Shown here: in pieces, positions 16,240 through 25,109 of the stretch
Layout of the letters: every line of letters begins with the position of its first letter
Numbering within the stretch: position 1 is the stretch's first letter
Origin: Rhodobacterales bacterium 52_120_T64
GTDB taxonomy: Bacteria > Pseudomonadota > Alphaproteobacteria > Rhodobacterales > Rhodobacteraceae
DNA: 64,000 nucleotides
Assembly (NCBI GenBank): GCA_002162875.1
Contig: MABA01000024.1
Coordinates: 372,001 to 436,000, forward strand
Reading direction: 5' to 3'
Notes under the pieces: generated by a model
What the model was told of the DNA's origin: nothing
Database searches by the model: none
Seen by the model: the letters and a program-made list of their open reading frames with translations, nothing else
Made by a program: the position numbers and the translations under genes

Positions 16240-19073
16240 GACCACACCTTCCCGTATTCAACGTTTTTCGGACCGCGACCAACAGGGGATTCCTGCGGAG
16301 CGATGTTTGGTTCTGACTGCAAATTCGGTGGGGTCGCCGTTTTCTCGATTTTCACGCGTAGGTCAAACCATGCGGCCTGACCCGTTACCGGATCGGAGTT
16401 AGCCCAGCGTTGTCCATCACCTTTGGAAGGTAAAAGTTCGTGGATGAGGTGGTTCAACAAGAAACCTTTGGTGGTTTCAGGGGCATCATCCTGCAACGCC
16501 CACGCGCCTTTGCGTTTTCCGATCGCGTTCCATGTCCAAACAGTGTTGGAGTTTAACGCTTCCATCAACGCAACGGGCACTGTGATGGCTCCATGAATCG
16601 ACGAAACTTTCGCCCAATCACCATCTTTGAAACCGTTGGCTTCCCAGATGTCAGTCGGAACATAAAGCGGGTTGTGGCCGTGAATTTGGCGCAACCAGGC
16701 GTTCTGTGTGCCCCAGCTATGGTACATCGCCATTGGGCGTTGTGTCAGGGCGTGGTGTGGGTACTCAACGTTATCTACAAGGGTTTGCTCGAAAGGTTCA
16801 TACCAAATCGGCAGAGGGTCCATGCTGGCGCGAACCTGCTCGCGTAGGTGTTCAGGCGGTTGAATGTCGCCTTTGCCCTCGGCTGCGAGGCGGAATTTTT
16901 GCAGGGTTTCTTGGTAAACATCGAAAACGTAGGGCTGGACAACGTCGTACAGCCCGCGCTCAACCGCGTAATTCTGGTAGTCCATGTTCCATGGCTTGAA
17001 ATAAGAGGCCTCCTCAGGGATGTGGTCAATCCAGAAGCCGCCGTTGTCGATATAAGCTTGGATCTGGTTCGGATTCGGCTCGCCGCGCCCTTTGCCTTTG
17101 CCATCCTCACCACGGAAACCAGCCAGTGGGCCAACACCAGGGCGGCGTTCGTGGGAGACGATATAGTCGGCGTAATCTTCGAACTTGTCGGTGCCATCGT
17201 CGTTCACAAAACCCGGCAGGCCGAGCTTTGCGCCAAGCTGGATAAGGGCCGTCTGGAAGCCGCGCACATCGCGGTCCGGTTCAACCACGGGCCAGCGAAT
17301 GCTGTCTGCAATGGCGTCGGGTTCGCAAATCGGACGATCCAGAAGGCTGATGCAATCGTGGCGCTCAAGATACGTCGTATCAGGGAAAATAAGGTCCGAG
17401 AAAGCAACCATTTCAGACGAATACGCATCGGAATAAATGATGTGCGGGATGACATAATCGCCGTTCTCATCTTTGTCTGTCAACATGTCCATCACGCCAG
17501 TGGTGTTCATCGACGAGTTCCACGACATGTTGGCCATATACATGAATAGCGTGTCGATTTTGTAGGGATCGCCTGCGTGCGCATTAGAAATAACCATGTG
17601 CATCAGGCCGTGGGCCGACAGCGGATTTTCCCATGTAAAAGCCTTGTCGATGCGTTTGGCTTTGCCGTTGGAATCCAACGCTAAATCCTCTGGTCCACGT
17701 GGATACCCTAGATGTGGTCCGTCCAGCGGTTTACCAGGGGTGACTTTGTGGTGCGGTTTCGGGTGGGCTGATACTGGTTTCGGATAAGACGGCTTAAAGC
17801 GGAAACCACCCGGAACTTCGACCGAACCCAGCATGATTTGCAAAGTATGCAACGCCCGCGCGGTCTGGAATCCGTTGGAATGCGCCGAAATTCCGCGCAT
17901 CGCATGGAAAGATACAGGTCGCCCGATCATCTGCTCGTGCTTTTCGCCACGCATATCAGTCCAAGGACGATCGAGAATGATCTGCTCGCCAAAAGCCACG
18001 CGCGCCAATTCGGCGGCAATGCCTTTGATACGATCAGCCGAGATGCCAACGCGGTCGGCGACGGCTTCGGGGGTGTATTCATCAGCCAGATATTTGTCAG
18101 CCAGCAACATGAAGGACGGTGTGCACGACACGCCGTTAACTTTATATGAACCCTTCATCGCGGGTTTGACACCTTTGGCATCCCACGCGACGGGTTCATT
18201 TTTCACACGGTCCCAGACCTGTTCTTTACCGTCAGAATCGCGGATGAAAAGTCCGTGCTCGTCGCTATTCTGGTCCTGATTAACCAGAAACGGCATGTTG
18301 GTGTAGCGAATCAGATAGTCGAGATCAACGTTTCCAGACTTCAGTAATTCGTGGATCATCGACAGGATAAACAGACCGTCGGTGCCCGGCGTAATGCCCA
18401 CCCATTCGTCAGCGATCGCATTATAGCCGGAGCGGATCGGGTTCACGCCAATTACCTTGGCGCCGCGCTTCTTCAACTTGCCCAAACCGATCTTAATCGG
18501 GTTTGAATCGTGATCCTCGGCCACGCCAAAGAGCATGAACAGCTTGGTGTGCTCCCAATCGGGTGCGCCGAACTCCCAGAATGCGCCGCCCATCGTATAG
18601 ATGCCACCAGCCGCCATGTTCACCGAACAGAAACCGCCATGAGCTGCGTAATTCGGGGTGCCGAACGCCTGCGCCCACCAACTGGTGAAGGACTGCGATT
18701 GGTCGCGGCCTGTAAAAAACGCCAGTTTTTCAGGGGCTTTTTCGCGGATCGGTTTCAACCAGCCTGTGGCGATGTCGAAGGCCTCATCCCAGCTGACTTC
18801 TTCGAACTTACCTTCACCACGCTCACCAACACGTTTCATCGGGGCGCGAAGGCGGGAAGGTGCATAATGTTGCATAATGCCAGCCGAACCTTTGGCGCAC
18901 AGCACGCCTTGGTTTACTGGATGATCTTTGTTGCCCTCTATATAGGCGACTTTGCCTTCGCGAAGGTGGACATTAATTCCGCAACGACAGGCGCACATGT
19001 AGCATGTGGTGTGGCGAATCTCGTCACTGACCTTCGGCGAGGTGTCGAGTTGTGGCTGATTATGCATGGTCAT
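16236..19073 (-). CDS. soeA: Sulfite dehydrogenase molybdopterin subunit, SoeA
   Basis: A 945-residue molybdopterin oxidoreductase of the DmsA/PsrA superfamily. An N-terminal [4Fe-4S] site is formed by Cys24, Cys27, Cys31 and Cys59. A later Cys in AHGGFCSVNMAAGG is a candidate Mo ligand. There is no twin-arginine signal at the N terminus (MTMHNQPQLDTSP), so the enzyme stays in the cytoplasm. That topology, the size and the soeA-soeB-soeC order match the cytoplasmic quinone-linked sulfite dehydrogenase SoeABC of sulfur oxidisers and roseobacters, which turns sulfite into sulfate. Other DMSO-reductase family functions cannot be ruled out from sequence alone. A GGGAGGG SD lies before the ATG. 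Confidence 0.8.
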   Translation of the reverse strand: MTMHNQPQLDTSPKVSDEIRHTTCYMCACRCGINVHLREGKVAYIEGNKDHPVNQGVLCAKGSAGIMQHYAPSRLRAPMKRVGERGEGKFEEVSWDEAFDIATGWLKPIREKAPEKLAFFTGRDQSQSFTSWWAQAFGTPNYAAHGGFCSVNMAAGGIYTMGGAFWEFGAPDWEHTKLFMLFGVAEDHDSNPIKIGLGKLKKRGAKVIGVNPIRSGYNAIADEWVGITPGTDGLFILSMIHELLKSGNVDLDYLIRYTNMPFLVNQDQNSDEHGLFIRDSDGKEQVWDRVKNEPVAWDAKGVKPAMKGSYKVNGVSCTPSFMLLADKYLADEYTPEAVADRVGISADRIKGIAAELARVAFGEQIILDRPWTDMRGEKHEQMIGRPVSFHAMRGISAHSNGFQTARALHTLQIMLGSVEVPGGFRFKPSYPKPVSAHPKPHHKVTPGKPLDGPHLGYPRGPEDLALDSNGKAKRIDKAFTWENPLSAHGLMHMVISNAHAGDPYKIDTLFMYMANMSWNSSMNTTGVMDMLTDKDENGDYVIPHIIYSDAYSSEMVAFSDLIFPDTTYLERHDCISLLDRPICEPDAIADSIRWPVVEPDRDVRGFQTALIQLGAKLGLPGFVNDDGTDKFEDYADYIVSHERRPGVGPLAGFRGEDGKGKGRGEPNPNQIQAYIDNGGFWIDHIPEEASYFKPWNMDYQNYAVERGLYDVVQPYVFDVYQETLQKFRLAAEGKGDIQPPEHLREQVRASMDPLPIWYEPFEQTLVDNVEYPHHALTQRPMAMYHSWGTQNAWLRQIHGHNPLYVPTDIWEANGFKDGDWAKVSSIHGAITVPVALMEALNSNTVWTWNAIGKRKGAWALQDDAPETTKGFLLNHLIHELLPSKGDGQRWANSDPVTGQAAWFDLRVKIEKTATPPNLQSEPNIAPQESPVGRGPKNVEYGKVWS

Positions 19074-19290
19074 TTTGACGACCGCCCTCCCGTTATTTAG
19101 GTGCGCTCTTGGGGCACCTCATTTTATTAATATGCAAACAAGGCTGACCATATTTCCAGTCAGCATTTTGCATAGGTCCAGCCTCTCTCGGAGGAACCGC
19201 TGGCGTGCAATATATTTAAACATGCTAATTTATGCAATTGTAAATACAAAACTAATGCACGCCGAATAATCTGTGCCCATTTTACCAATA
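19074..19290. promoter_or_regulatory. soeA upstream region with a long inverted repeat
   Basis: A 217-base non-coding gap between the TauA-like gene and soeA, both on the reverse strand. It holds an imperfect inverted repeat at 19131-19174, with outer arms TATGCAAA/TTTGCATA and inner arms GCTGAC/GTCAGC around a 10-base centre. A second short inverted repeat AGGTGC/GCACCT lies at 19099-19119. Either could be an operator or a transcript hairpin. The AT-rich stretch from about 19205 to 19260 could hold the promoter. Confidence 0.45.
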
Positions 19291-20286
19291 CTAATTGCCG
19301 ATAAGCGGAAGGTTTGCCGCGCGTTCCAGATAACTTTTGTCGACAACACTTTCGTAACTTTCGAGGGCACTTGCTGCCACATTTTGATTAACGAAAAAAT
19401 CTGCCAGAACTTTCATATGAAGCTGCGCGTCACCTCCCATCCACTCAACACCCAGTTTTTCAGTGGTTGAAGGAAACTCGAACCCGTTCATCGAAGCAGT
19501 AACAGCGCTTTCAGTCATGTTTAGTCGACCGGCGATCTTTGGGATCATGCGGGAAGGGTTGGCCGTGAAACTGGAATTCAGTTCGGCCGTTATTTTCAAA
19601 AAGGTTGCCACAACTTCGGGGTTATCGGCGCCAAAGCTAGGTTTTATTACGATCGTATCGTAGTTTTTGACGCCGATTGCGCTTTTTTGATCGTTGTCTA
19701 GAAGCAGAGTGCCAAAATCTAGCAGGGTGTCGAGGGCTGGTCCCCAGCCGCAAGCGATATCCACCTTGCCCTGCGCCAGCGCTGCTGCTGCCTGCGCGGG
19801 CGGCATGTTGACTAGCTTCACGCTCGATGGCGCGACGCCGAAATGTGCTAGCGCCTGATTCAGATTGAAATGCGCCGTCGTCCCAACTGCGAGCGCGATG
19901 GTTGCACCGGTCAATGTCGCTGAATTGGTCGCGGAAAACCGTAAGTCTGGATGTGCGACACAATTTTCGCCAGCGGGGTAAGATACAGCGATGTCGACGA
20001 TTTTGAAGTCAAGACCTGCCGTGGCAACCAACAAAAAAGGTACCAGACCTTGAGAAAGCGCTATCTGGATTTCTCCGGTTTCCAGTGCCGCGAACATATC
20101 GGTACTGGAATCAAACGCACTCCATTCGGTTTCTGCCCCAAGCATTTCGTCGTATGCGCCGGAGGATTGATCGTAATGCGCAGGCAGAGGCCATTCGCTG
20201 AAGTATCCGACTCGAAGGGTTTCTTGGGCTTGCACCGTTGAAAAGAAAGAAAGCAGCCCGAGGGTGAACAAGACAAAGTTTTTCAT
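19291..20286 (-). CDS. TauA-like ABC transporter substrate-binding protein
   Basis: A 331-residue periplasmic binding protein. A Sec signal peptide is evident: MKNFVLFTLGLLSFFSTVQA with cleavage near AQA-QE. The mature start ETLRVGYFSEWPLPAHY and SQGLVPFLLVATAGLDFK, with VDIAVSYPAGENCVA and QGKVDIACGWGPAL, follow the taurine-binding TauA pattern of roseobacters. No permease or ATPase gene accompanies it, so it is either an orphan or uses a transporter encoded elsewhere. Its position directly upstream of soeABC links sulfonate capture with sulfite oxidation; this is an inference. Ligand may be taurine or another sulfonate. Confidence 0.75.
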   Translation of the reverse strand: MKNFVLFTLGLLSFFSTVQAQETLRVGYFSEWPLPAHYDQSSGAYDEMLGAETEWSAFDSSTDMFAALETGEIQIALSQGLVPFLLVATAGLDFKIVDIAVSYPAGENCVAHPDLRFSATNSATLTGATIALAVGTTAHFNLNQALAHFGVAPSSVKLVNMPPAQAAAALAQGKVDIACGWGPALDTLLDFGTLLLDNDQKSAIGVKNYDTIVIKPSFGADNPEVVATFLKITAELNSSFTANPSRMIPKIAGRLNMTESAVTASMNGFEFPSTTEKLGVEWMGGDAQLHMKVLADFFVNQNVAASALESYESVVDKSYLERAANLPLIGN

Positions 20287-20376
20287 GTAGTCGGGCCTTG
20301 GTTGGATTCGTGTAATTGGGTTTATTGGAATACGCTCGTTGTAGCCTTAAACCAGTGTCATAACAAAGGAATTATT

Positions 20377-20475
20377 ATGGCGTCGGCGAAAATCCGATTG
20401 ACAGTTGACGTGGACCGCATTCCCATGGAACCTAACGTTAAAATGGAGTTTGCATGGCCTCTATCGATACGATGA
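20377..20475 (+). other. Possible leader ORF overlapping the glutamine-synthetase-like gene
   Basis: A 32-codon ORF beginning MASAKIRLTVDVDRIP has a better ribosome-binding site (AAAGGA, 20366-20371) than the ligase start at 20454, and ends inside that gene in another frame at 20475. It could be a translated leader that couples or controls the ligase gene, or a chance ORF. I see no sequence relatives by memory. Confidence 0.3.
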
Positions 20476-21803
20476 AATGGTTGGAAAGTCAGTCGAGCAT
20501 AAGCAGTGTTCGCGCTGCTGTGGTTGACCTAAACGGGGTGTGGCGTGGGAAACGGTTACCAGTAGCACAAGCGCAGAAAGTTTTGTCGGAAGGGGCGCGG
20601 ATGCCGCTTTCAATTAGCTCGGTCGATATTTGGGGCACTGACACTGATAACAATCCACTGGTATTTGACACTGGCGATGCCGATGGATTTGCGCGGCCGA
20701 CCGGGCGCGGGTTGATCCCGATGGGTTGGCTGGAACGTCCGACAGCGATGGTTCCTTTGTGGATGTGGCGGGAAGACGGAACACCCTCGCCTGTCGATCC
20801 ACGGCAGGTTTTGGCGCGGGTGCTGGAACGATATAAAGCAGCAGGGCTGACAGCCGTAACCGCGATGGAGCTGGAATTTTACCTAACCGATCCTGCAAAT
20901 GGGCAGCCTTTGCCACCGCGTTCGCCGGTAACAGGGCGGCGGTTGGACGGCGATAACGTTCTTTCGATCGACGAGATTGATACGTTCGAGTCTTTCTTCG
21001 CGGATGTGTACGACGCTTGTGAACATCATGAGGTTGCTGTCGATGCCGCCATTGCCGAAAACGGGACAGGCCAGTTCGAAGTTAACCTGATGCACTGCCC
21101 GGACCCGATGAAGGCCGCAGACGATGCAACATTCTTTAAACGGTTCGTCAAAGGTATTGCCCGCAAGCACGGGTTTGCGGCGTCTTTCATGGCGAAACCA
21201 TATCCGGATCTGTCCGGCAGTGGTTTGCACGTGCATTTCAGTATATTGGACCGCGACGGAAACAACATTTTCGACAATGGCGGGGATGAAGGAACGCCAG
21301 CTATGCTACATGCCGTAAATGGTTTGATGGAGGCGATGCCGGAGTCTGGTTTGATCTTTGCGCCGCACCTGAATTCCTATCGCCGGATGGCGCCGGGTGC
21401 ACATGCGCCAACAGGGATTTGCTGGGGTTACGAGAACCGCACCGCGGCTATTCGAATTCCGGGTGGCCCAGCCAAGGCCCGCCGGATCGAACATCGGGTG
21501 GCAGGTGCAGATGCGAACCCGTATCTGATTTTGGCTTCTGTTTTGGGGGCAGCGTTGGAGGGCATCGAAGCAGGGCGTGATCCGGTTGATCCGATTGTTG
21601 GCGATGCTTATTCCATCGAAATGTCGCAGTTGCCGACCGATTGGGGGCAGGCGATCGCGCTGTTCGAGCAAGGAAAAATCAATGCCTCGATATATCCCGA
21701 TCTGATGCGGCAGGTGTATGTTTTGGCCAAGCGACAGGAACTAACCGGTTTCGCTTCACGTATGACAGATTTCGAAATTGCGACCTACCTTGAGGTTGTG
21801 TGA
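20454..21803 (+). CDS. Glutamine synthetase family protein, probable gamma-glutamylpolyamine synthetase
   Basis: A 449-residue member of the GS type I-like fold. The N-terminal segment contains VRAAVVDLNGVWRGKRLPV; the metal/ATP sites appear as AMELEFYLTD, ENGTGQFEVNL, SGSGLHVHFSILD, NSYRRMAPGAHAP and NRTAAIRIPGG, all standard GS motifs. In this family the PuuA-like branch joins glutamate to putrescine or other amines. The direct following of PotF, PotG, PotH, PotI and agmatinase genes indicates polyamines as substrates. It heads the polyamine operon. A second, different family member lies at 27424-28791. Confidence 0.85.
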   Translation: MASIDTMKWLESQSSISSVRAAVVDLNGVWRGKRLPVAQAQKVLSEGARMPLSISSVDIWGTDTDNNPLVFDTGDADGFARPTGRGLIPMGWLERPTAMVPLWMWREDGTPSPVDPRQVLARVLERYKAAGLTAVTAMELEFYLTDPANGQPLPPRSPVTGRRLDGDNVLSIDEIDTFESFFADVYDACEHHEVAVDAAIAENGTGQFEVNLMHCPDPMKAADDATFFKRFVKGIARKHGFAASFMAKPYPDLSGSGLHVHFSILDRDGNNIFDNGGDEGTPAMLHAVNGLMEAMPESGLIFAPHLNSYRRMAPGAHAPTGICWGYENRTAAIRIPGGPAKARRIEHRVAGADANPYLILASVLGAALEGIEAGRDPVDPIVGDAYSIEMSQLPTDWGQAIALFEQGKINASIYPDLMRQVYVLAKRQELTGFASRMTDFEIATYLEVV

Positions 21804-21907
21804 CATAGGAAAAAACCAGAAAATACTTGATTTACCGACGAAATCTGGTGCCAACATGCAGATATAAGGCTGAAACGGGGTAATTGAATAAAACTTGGGA
21901 GACTATT

Positions 21908-22996
21908 ATGAAACGTACTTTACTACTCGCAACAGTCGCTACGGTTGTCGCTGGCTCTGCAATTGCGCAGGATAACGTTGTAAATGTTTACAACTGGTCC
22001 GACTACATCGCCGAAGACACAATCGAGAAATTCGAGGCGGCAACAGGAATCAAAGTTGTTTACGACGTCTTCGATTCCAACGAGGTTTTGGAAGCCAAAA
22101 TGTTGACTGGTAGTTCTGGCTACGACGTCGTGGTTCCAACTTCGGACTTCCTGCAACGCCAAATCGCCGCTGGTGCTTATCAGCCGCTCGACAAATCGAA
22201 ACTGCCAAATCTTGCGAATATGGATGCGGATTTAATGGCGGGTGCCGCTGTGTATGACGCTGATAACGAATACGCCACGATCTACATGTGGGGCACTACG
22301 GGCATCGGATATAACGTCGGTGCTATCGCCGAACGCCTTGGCGAAGACTACGAGGTTAATAGTTGGGATCTGGTGTTTAACCCCGAAATCGTCAGCAAAC
22401 TCGCTGATTGCGGCGTAACAATGTTGGATGCACCAACCGAAATTCTTCCGGCGGCTATGAACTATCTTGGCCTTGATCCACGCTCCACGAACAAAGCGGA
22501 CTTTGAAGCTGGTGCTGCCTTACTTGAATCGGTTCGCCCACACGTCCGGTATTTCCATTCCTCACAATACATCAACGATCTGGCAAATGGAGACGTTTGT
22601 GTGTCTGTCGGTTGGTCTGGCGATGTTTTCCAAGCACTTTATCGTGCGGAAGAGTCTGAAAACGGTGTTGAAATCGGTTATGTAATTCCAGACGAGGGTG
22701 CATTGCAGTGGTTCGATATGCTGGCCATTCCTGTTGACGCGCCGCACTCGGATAACGCACACACGTTCATTAACTTCATTATGGATGCGCAGATCACTGC
22801 CGATATTACCAATTATGTTTGGTATGCGAACGGCAACGCGGCCTCCATGCCGATGGTTGATCCGGAAATCACGTCTGATCCGGGCATCTTCCCGACAGAA
22901 GCTGCAAGCGCGAAACTGTGGAGCTCGAAGGTTTATGACGCGCGTACAGACCGCGTCGTGACACGGCTTTGGACTAAGGTGAAAACCGGTCAATAA
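21908..22996 (+). CDS. Polyamine ABC transporter substrate-binding protein, PotF-like
   Basis: A 362-residue periplasmic protein. Start ATG at 21908 (SD GGGAGA) gives the signal peptide MKRTLLLATVATVVAGSAIA; a longer reading from 21884 is unlikely. The mature part begins VVNVYNWSDYIAEDTIEKFE, the standard PotD/PotF opening, and contains YDVVVPTSDFLQ and the DCGVTMLDAPTEILPAAM region typical of PotF. It captures putrescine or spermidine. The gene lies 104 bases after the ligase; a stem-loop follows at 23005-23028 before the ATPase gene. Confidence 0.9.
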   Translation: MKRTLLLATVATVVAGSAIAQDNVVNVYNWSDYIAEDTIEKFEAATGIKVVYDVFDSNEVLEAKMLTGSSGYDVVVPTSDFLQRQIAAGAYQPLDKSKLPNLANMDADLMAGAAVYDADNEYATIYMWGTTGIGYNVGAIAERLGEDYEVNSWDLVFNPEIVSKLADCGVTMLDAPTEILPAAMNYLGLDPRSTNKADFEAGAALLESVRPHVRYFHSSQYINDLANGDVCVSVGWSGDVFQALYRAEESENGVEIGYVIPDEGALQWFDMLAIPVDAPHSDNAHTFINFIMDAQITADITNYVWYANGNAASMPMVDPEITSDPGIFPTEAASAKLWSSKVYDARTDRVVTRLWTKVKTGQ

Positions 22997-23004
22997 GGCA
23001 CATC

Positions 23005-23028
23005 GCAGGGCGTGATTTTGCGCCCTGC
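23005..23028 (+). other. Intercistronic stem-loop after the binding protein gene
   Basis: An 8-bp perfect stem (23005-23012 with 23021-23028, GCAGGGCG/CGCCCTGC) with loop TGATTTTG. It lies between potF and potG and has no T run, so it may protect the potF message from 3' decay or slow readthrough, giving more binding protein than ATPase. That role is inferred from the arrangement common to binding-protein transporters. Confidence 0.45.
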
Positions 23029-23052
23029 TTCCCCAAATTTTCCGGAGGTCCG

Positions 23053-24189
23053 ATGGCTGAGCCATCCTTAGCTGCCGACGCCAAACCGTGGAAAGAATCC
23101 ACAGCGACGCCGTTCATTCGCATCAAAAACATCACCAAGAAGTTTGGTGAGTTTACTGCCGTGGACGACATCATACTCGACATTTACAAAGGCGAACTGT
23201 TCTGCCTTCTCGGTGGATCAGGTTGCGGTAAATCTACGCTGCTGCGGATGTTGGCGGGGTTCGAGACGCCCACCTCCGGCACCATAGAAATTGATGGGCA
23301 GGACGTGGCGAATATCGCTGCTTTTGATCGCCCGACCAACATGATGTTTCAGTCTTACGCACTTTTTCCGCACATGTCCGTTGAAAAGAACGTTGTATAC
23401 GGTCTGCTACGCGAAGGTGTACCTAAAGCGGAAGCGATGGACCGAGTTTCCGACATGTTACGTCTCGTTAAATTGCAAGATTTCGCGAAGCGCAAGCCGC
23501 ATCAACTGTCCGGTGGACAACAGCAAAGGGTGGCCTTGGCCCGATCCTTAATCAAGCAGCCAAAACTTCTATTGCTTGATGAACCGCTCGGTGCACTCGA
23601 CAAAAAGCTACGCGAAGAAACGCAATTCGAGCTGATCCACATTCAAGAATCCCTCGGCGTGACCTTCATCGTTGTGACCCACGATCAAGAAGAGGCGATG
23701 ACCCTTTCCACCCGCATCGGGGTGATGGATGCTGGGAAAATCGTGCAGGTGGGTGAACCGCCGCAGATTTATGAAAACCCGAATTCCAAATTCGTCGCCG
23801 ACTTTATCGGTTCCGTAAATATGTTTGAGGGAACGGTTGATGTGGCCGTCTCCGACACCCTTCGGATTAAGTCGCCAGAGGCTGGCATTGATTTGCTTGT
23901 GGAGCCGATTGCTGGGCTGAAAGCCAATCAAAATGTCTCCGTTGCGATCCGACCTGAACGGATTGCCGTGACCCGACACAAACCCGAAGGGGCTGCGAAT
24001 ATCGTCGAGGGCGAGGTCGAAGAGGTCGCGTATTTAGGCAACCTCTCCATCTACCGTGTAAAACTCGCCAGTGGCAAAATCCTGAAAGTCACCAAGTCCA
24101 ACCTTCTGCACGACGATGTGCCGATCAAATGGGACGAGAAGGTTTTCCTTAGCTGGAGCAACGCCGCTGGCATTGTCCTGACCACATGA
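23053..24189 (+). CDS. Polyamine ABC transporter ATP-binding protein, PotG-like
   Basis: A 378-residue ATPase. Walker A LGGSGCGKST (about residues 53-62), the signature LSGGQQQRVALARSL, Walker B LLLLDEPLGALD and the H-loop VVTHDQEEAMTLS are intact. The C-terminal third (about 280-378) is the TOBE regulatory region found in PotA/PotG. It powers the PotHI channel. A GGAGG ribosome-binding site precedes the ATG, and its stop overlaps the potH start by four bases. Confidence 0.93.
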   Translation: MAEPSLAADAKPWKESTATPFIRIKNITKKFGEFTAVDDIILDIYKGELFCLLGGSGCGKSTLLRMLAGFETPTSGTIEIDGQDVANIAAFDRPTNMMFQSYALFPHMSVEKNVVYGLLREGVPKAEAMDRVSDMLRLVKLQDFAKRKPHQLSGGQQQRVALARSLIKQPKLLLLDEPLGALDKKLREETQFELIHIQESLGVTFIVVTHDQEEAMTLSTRIGVMDAGKIVQVGEPPQIYENPNSKFVADFIGSVNMFEGTVDVAVSDTLRIKSPEAGIDLLVEPIAGLKANQNVSVAIRPERIAVTRHKPEGAANIVEGEVEEVAYLGNLSIYRVKLASGKILKVTKSNLLHDDVPIKWDEKVFLSWSNAAGIVLTT

Positions 24190-25109
24190 CCGCCCTGCAA
24201 GCATCCACCCCTTGGCGCAAAACAGCAGCATTTCTGGCGCGGTTCGGTTTGACCGGCCGTATGCTGGTGATCGCGGTGCCGATGATCTGGCTATTAGTGT
24301 TTTTCCTGCTGCCGTTTCTGGTGGTTCTGAAGATTTCCATGGCCGAGCCGATGATCGCCCGCCCGCCGTATTCACCGCTGTTCGTGGATGGATCCATTAA
24401 GGCGACAATCGGTAATTATGCGTATCTTTGGGAGGACACGCTTTATATCAACGCTTACTGGTCTTCGATCAAAATCGCGTTCTTCTCGACCGTTCTGGCG
24501 CTGCTAATCGGTTATCCCATGTCTTATTACATCGCGCGCACCCCCGAACCAAAACGCTCGTTGCTTTTGTTGTTGATTGTACTGCCGTTCTGGACCTCGT
24601 TTCTGCTGCGCGTTTATGCGTGGATCGGCATCCTTAAAACCAAGGGTGTTTTGAATATGCTGCTGATGAAAATGGGTGTGATAGACCAGCCGTTAATCAT
24701 CATGCAGACCGATGTCGCCGTCTATATCGGCATCGTCTACACCTATCTGCCGTTCATGATCTTGCCGCTTTACGCGAACCTTGTGAAACTCGACGACGCA
24801 CTACTGGAGGCCTCGGCCGACTTGGGTGCTGGGCCGATTTCGACGTTTTTCCGCATCACCATCCCGTTATCCCTTCCGGGAATCATTGCCGGTTCAATGT
24901 TGGTTTTCATCCCCGCAATCGGTGAATTCGTTATTCCAGCGCTGCTTGGCGGCCCTGATACGTTAATGATCGGCAAGGTTCTGTGGAACGAATTCTTCTC
25001 CAACCGCGATTGGCCTGTTGCCTCGGCTGTGGCCATTGCCATGCTCGTGTTGCTGGTCATCCCGATCATGTTGTTGCGCATGGCGCAGTCAAAGGGGGGG
25101 GATACATGA
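24186..25109 (+). CDS. Polyamine ABC transporter permease, PotH-like
   Basis: A 307-residue inner-membrane permease with about six helices. The conserved EAA loop is visible as EASADLGAGPISTFFRITIPLS, the site where the ATPase docks. The sequence ends with a helix VAIAMLVLLVIPIMLL. It is coupled to potG (4-base overlap) and to potI (ATGA overlap at 25106). Confidence 0.92.
   Translation: MTALQASTPWRKTAAFLARFGLTGRMLVIAVPMIWLLVFFLLPFLVVLKISMAEPMIARPPYSPLFVDGSIKATIGNYAYLWEDTLYINAYWSSIKIAFFSTVLALLIGYPMSYYIARTPEPKRSLLLLLIVLPFWTSFLLRVYAWIGILKTKGVLNMLLMKMGVIDQPLIIMQTDVAVYIGIVYTYLPFMILPLYANLVKLDDALLEASADLGAGPISTFFRITIPLSLPGIIAGSMLVFIPAIGEFVIPALLGGPDTLMIGKVLWNEFFSNRDWPVASAVAIAMLVLLVIPIMLLRMAQSKGGDT

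Noticed and set aside
14618-19073. DMSO reductase (DmsABC) or polysulfide reductase identity for the molybdoenzyme operon
   Set aside because: Subunit A lacks a twin-arginine signal, and size and order fit SoeABC better; the alternative cannot be fully excluded without a phylogeny.
19291-20286. A complete taurine ABC transporter operon
   Set aside because: Only the binding protein is present; no TauB or TauC gene lies on either side.
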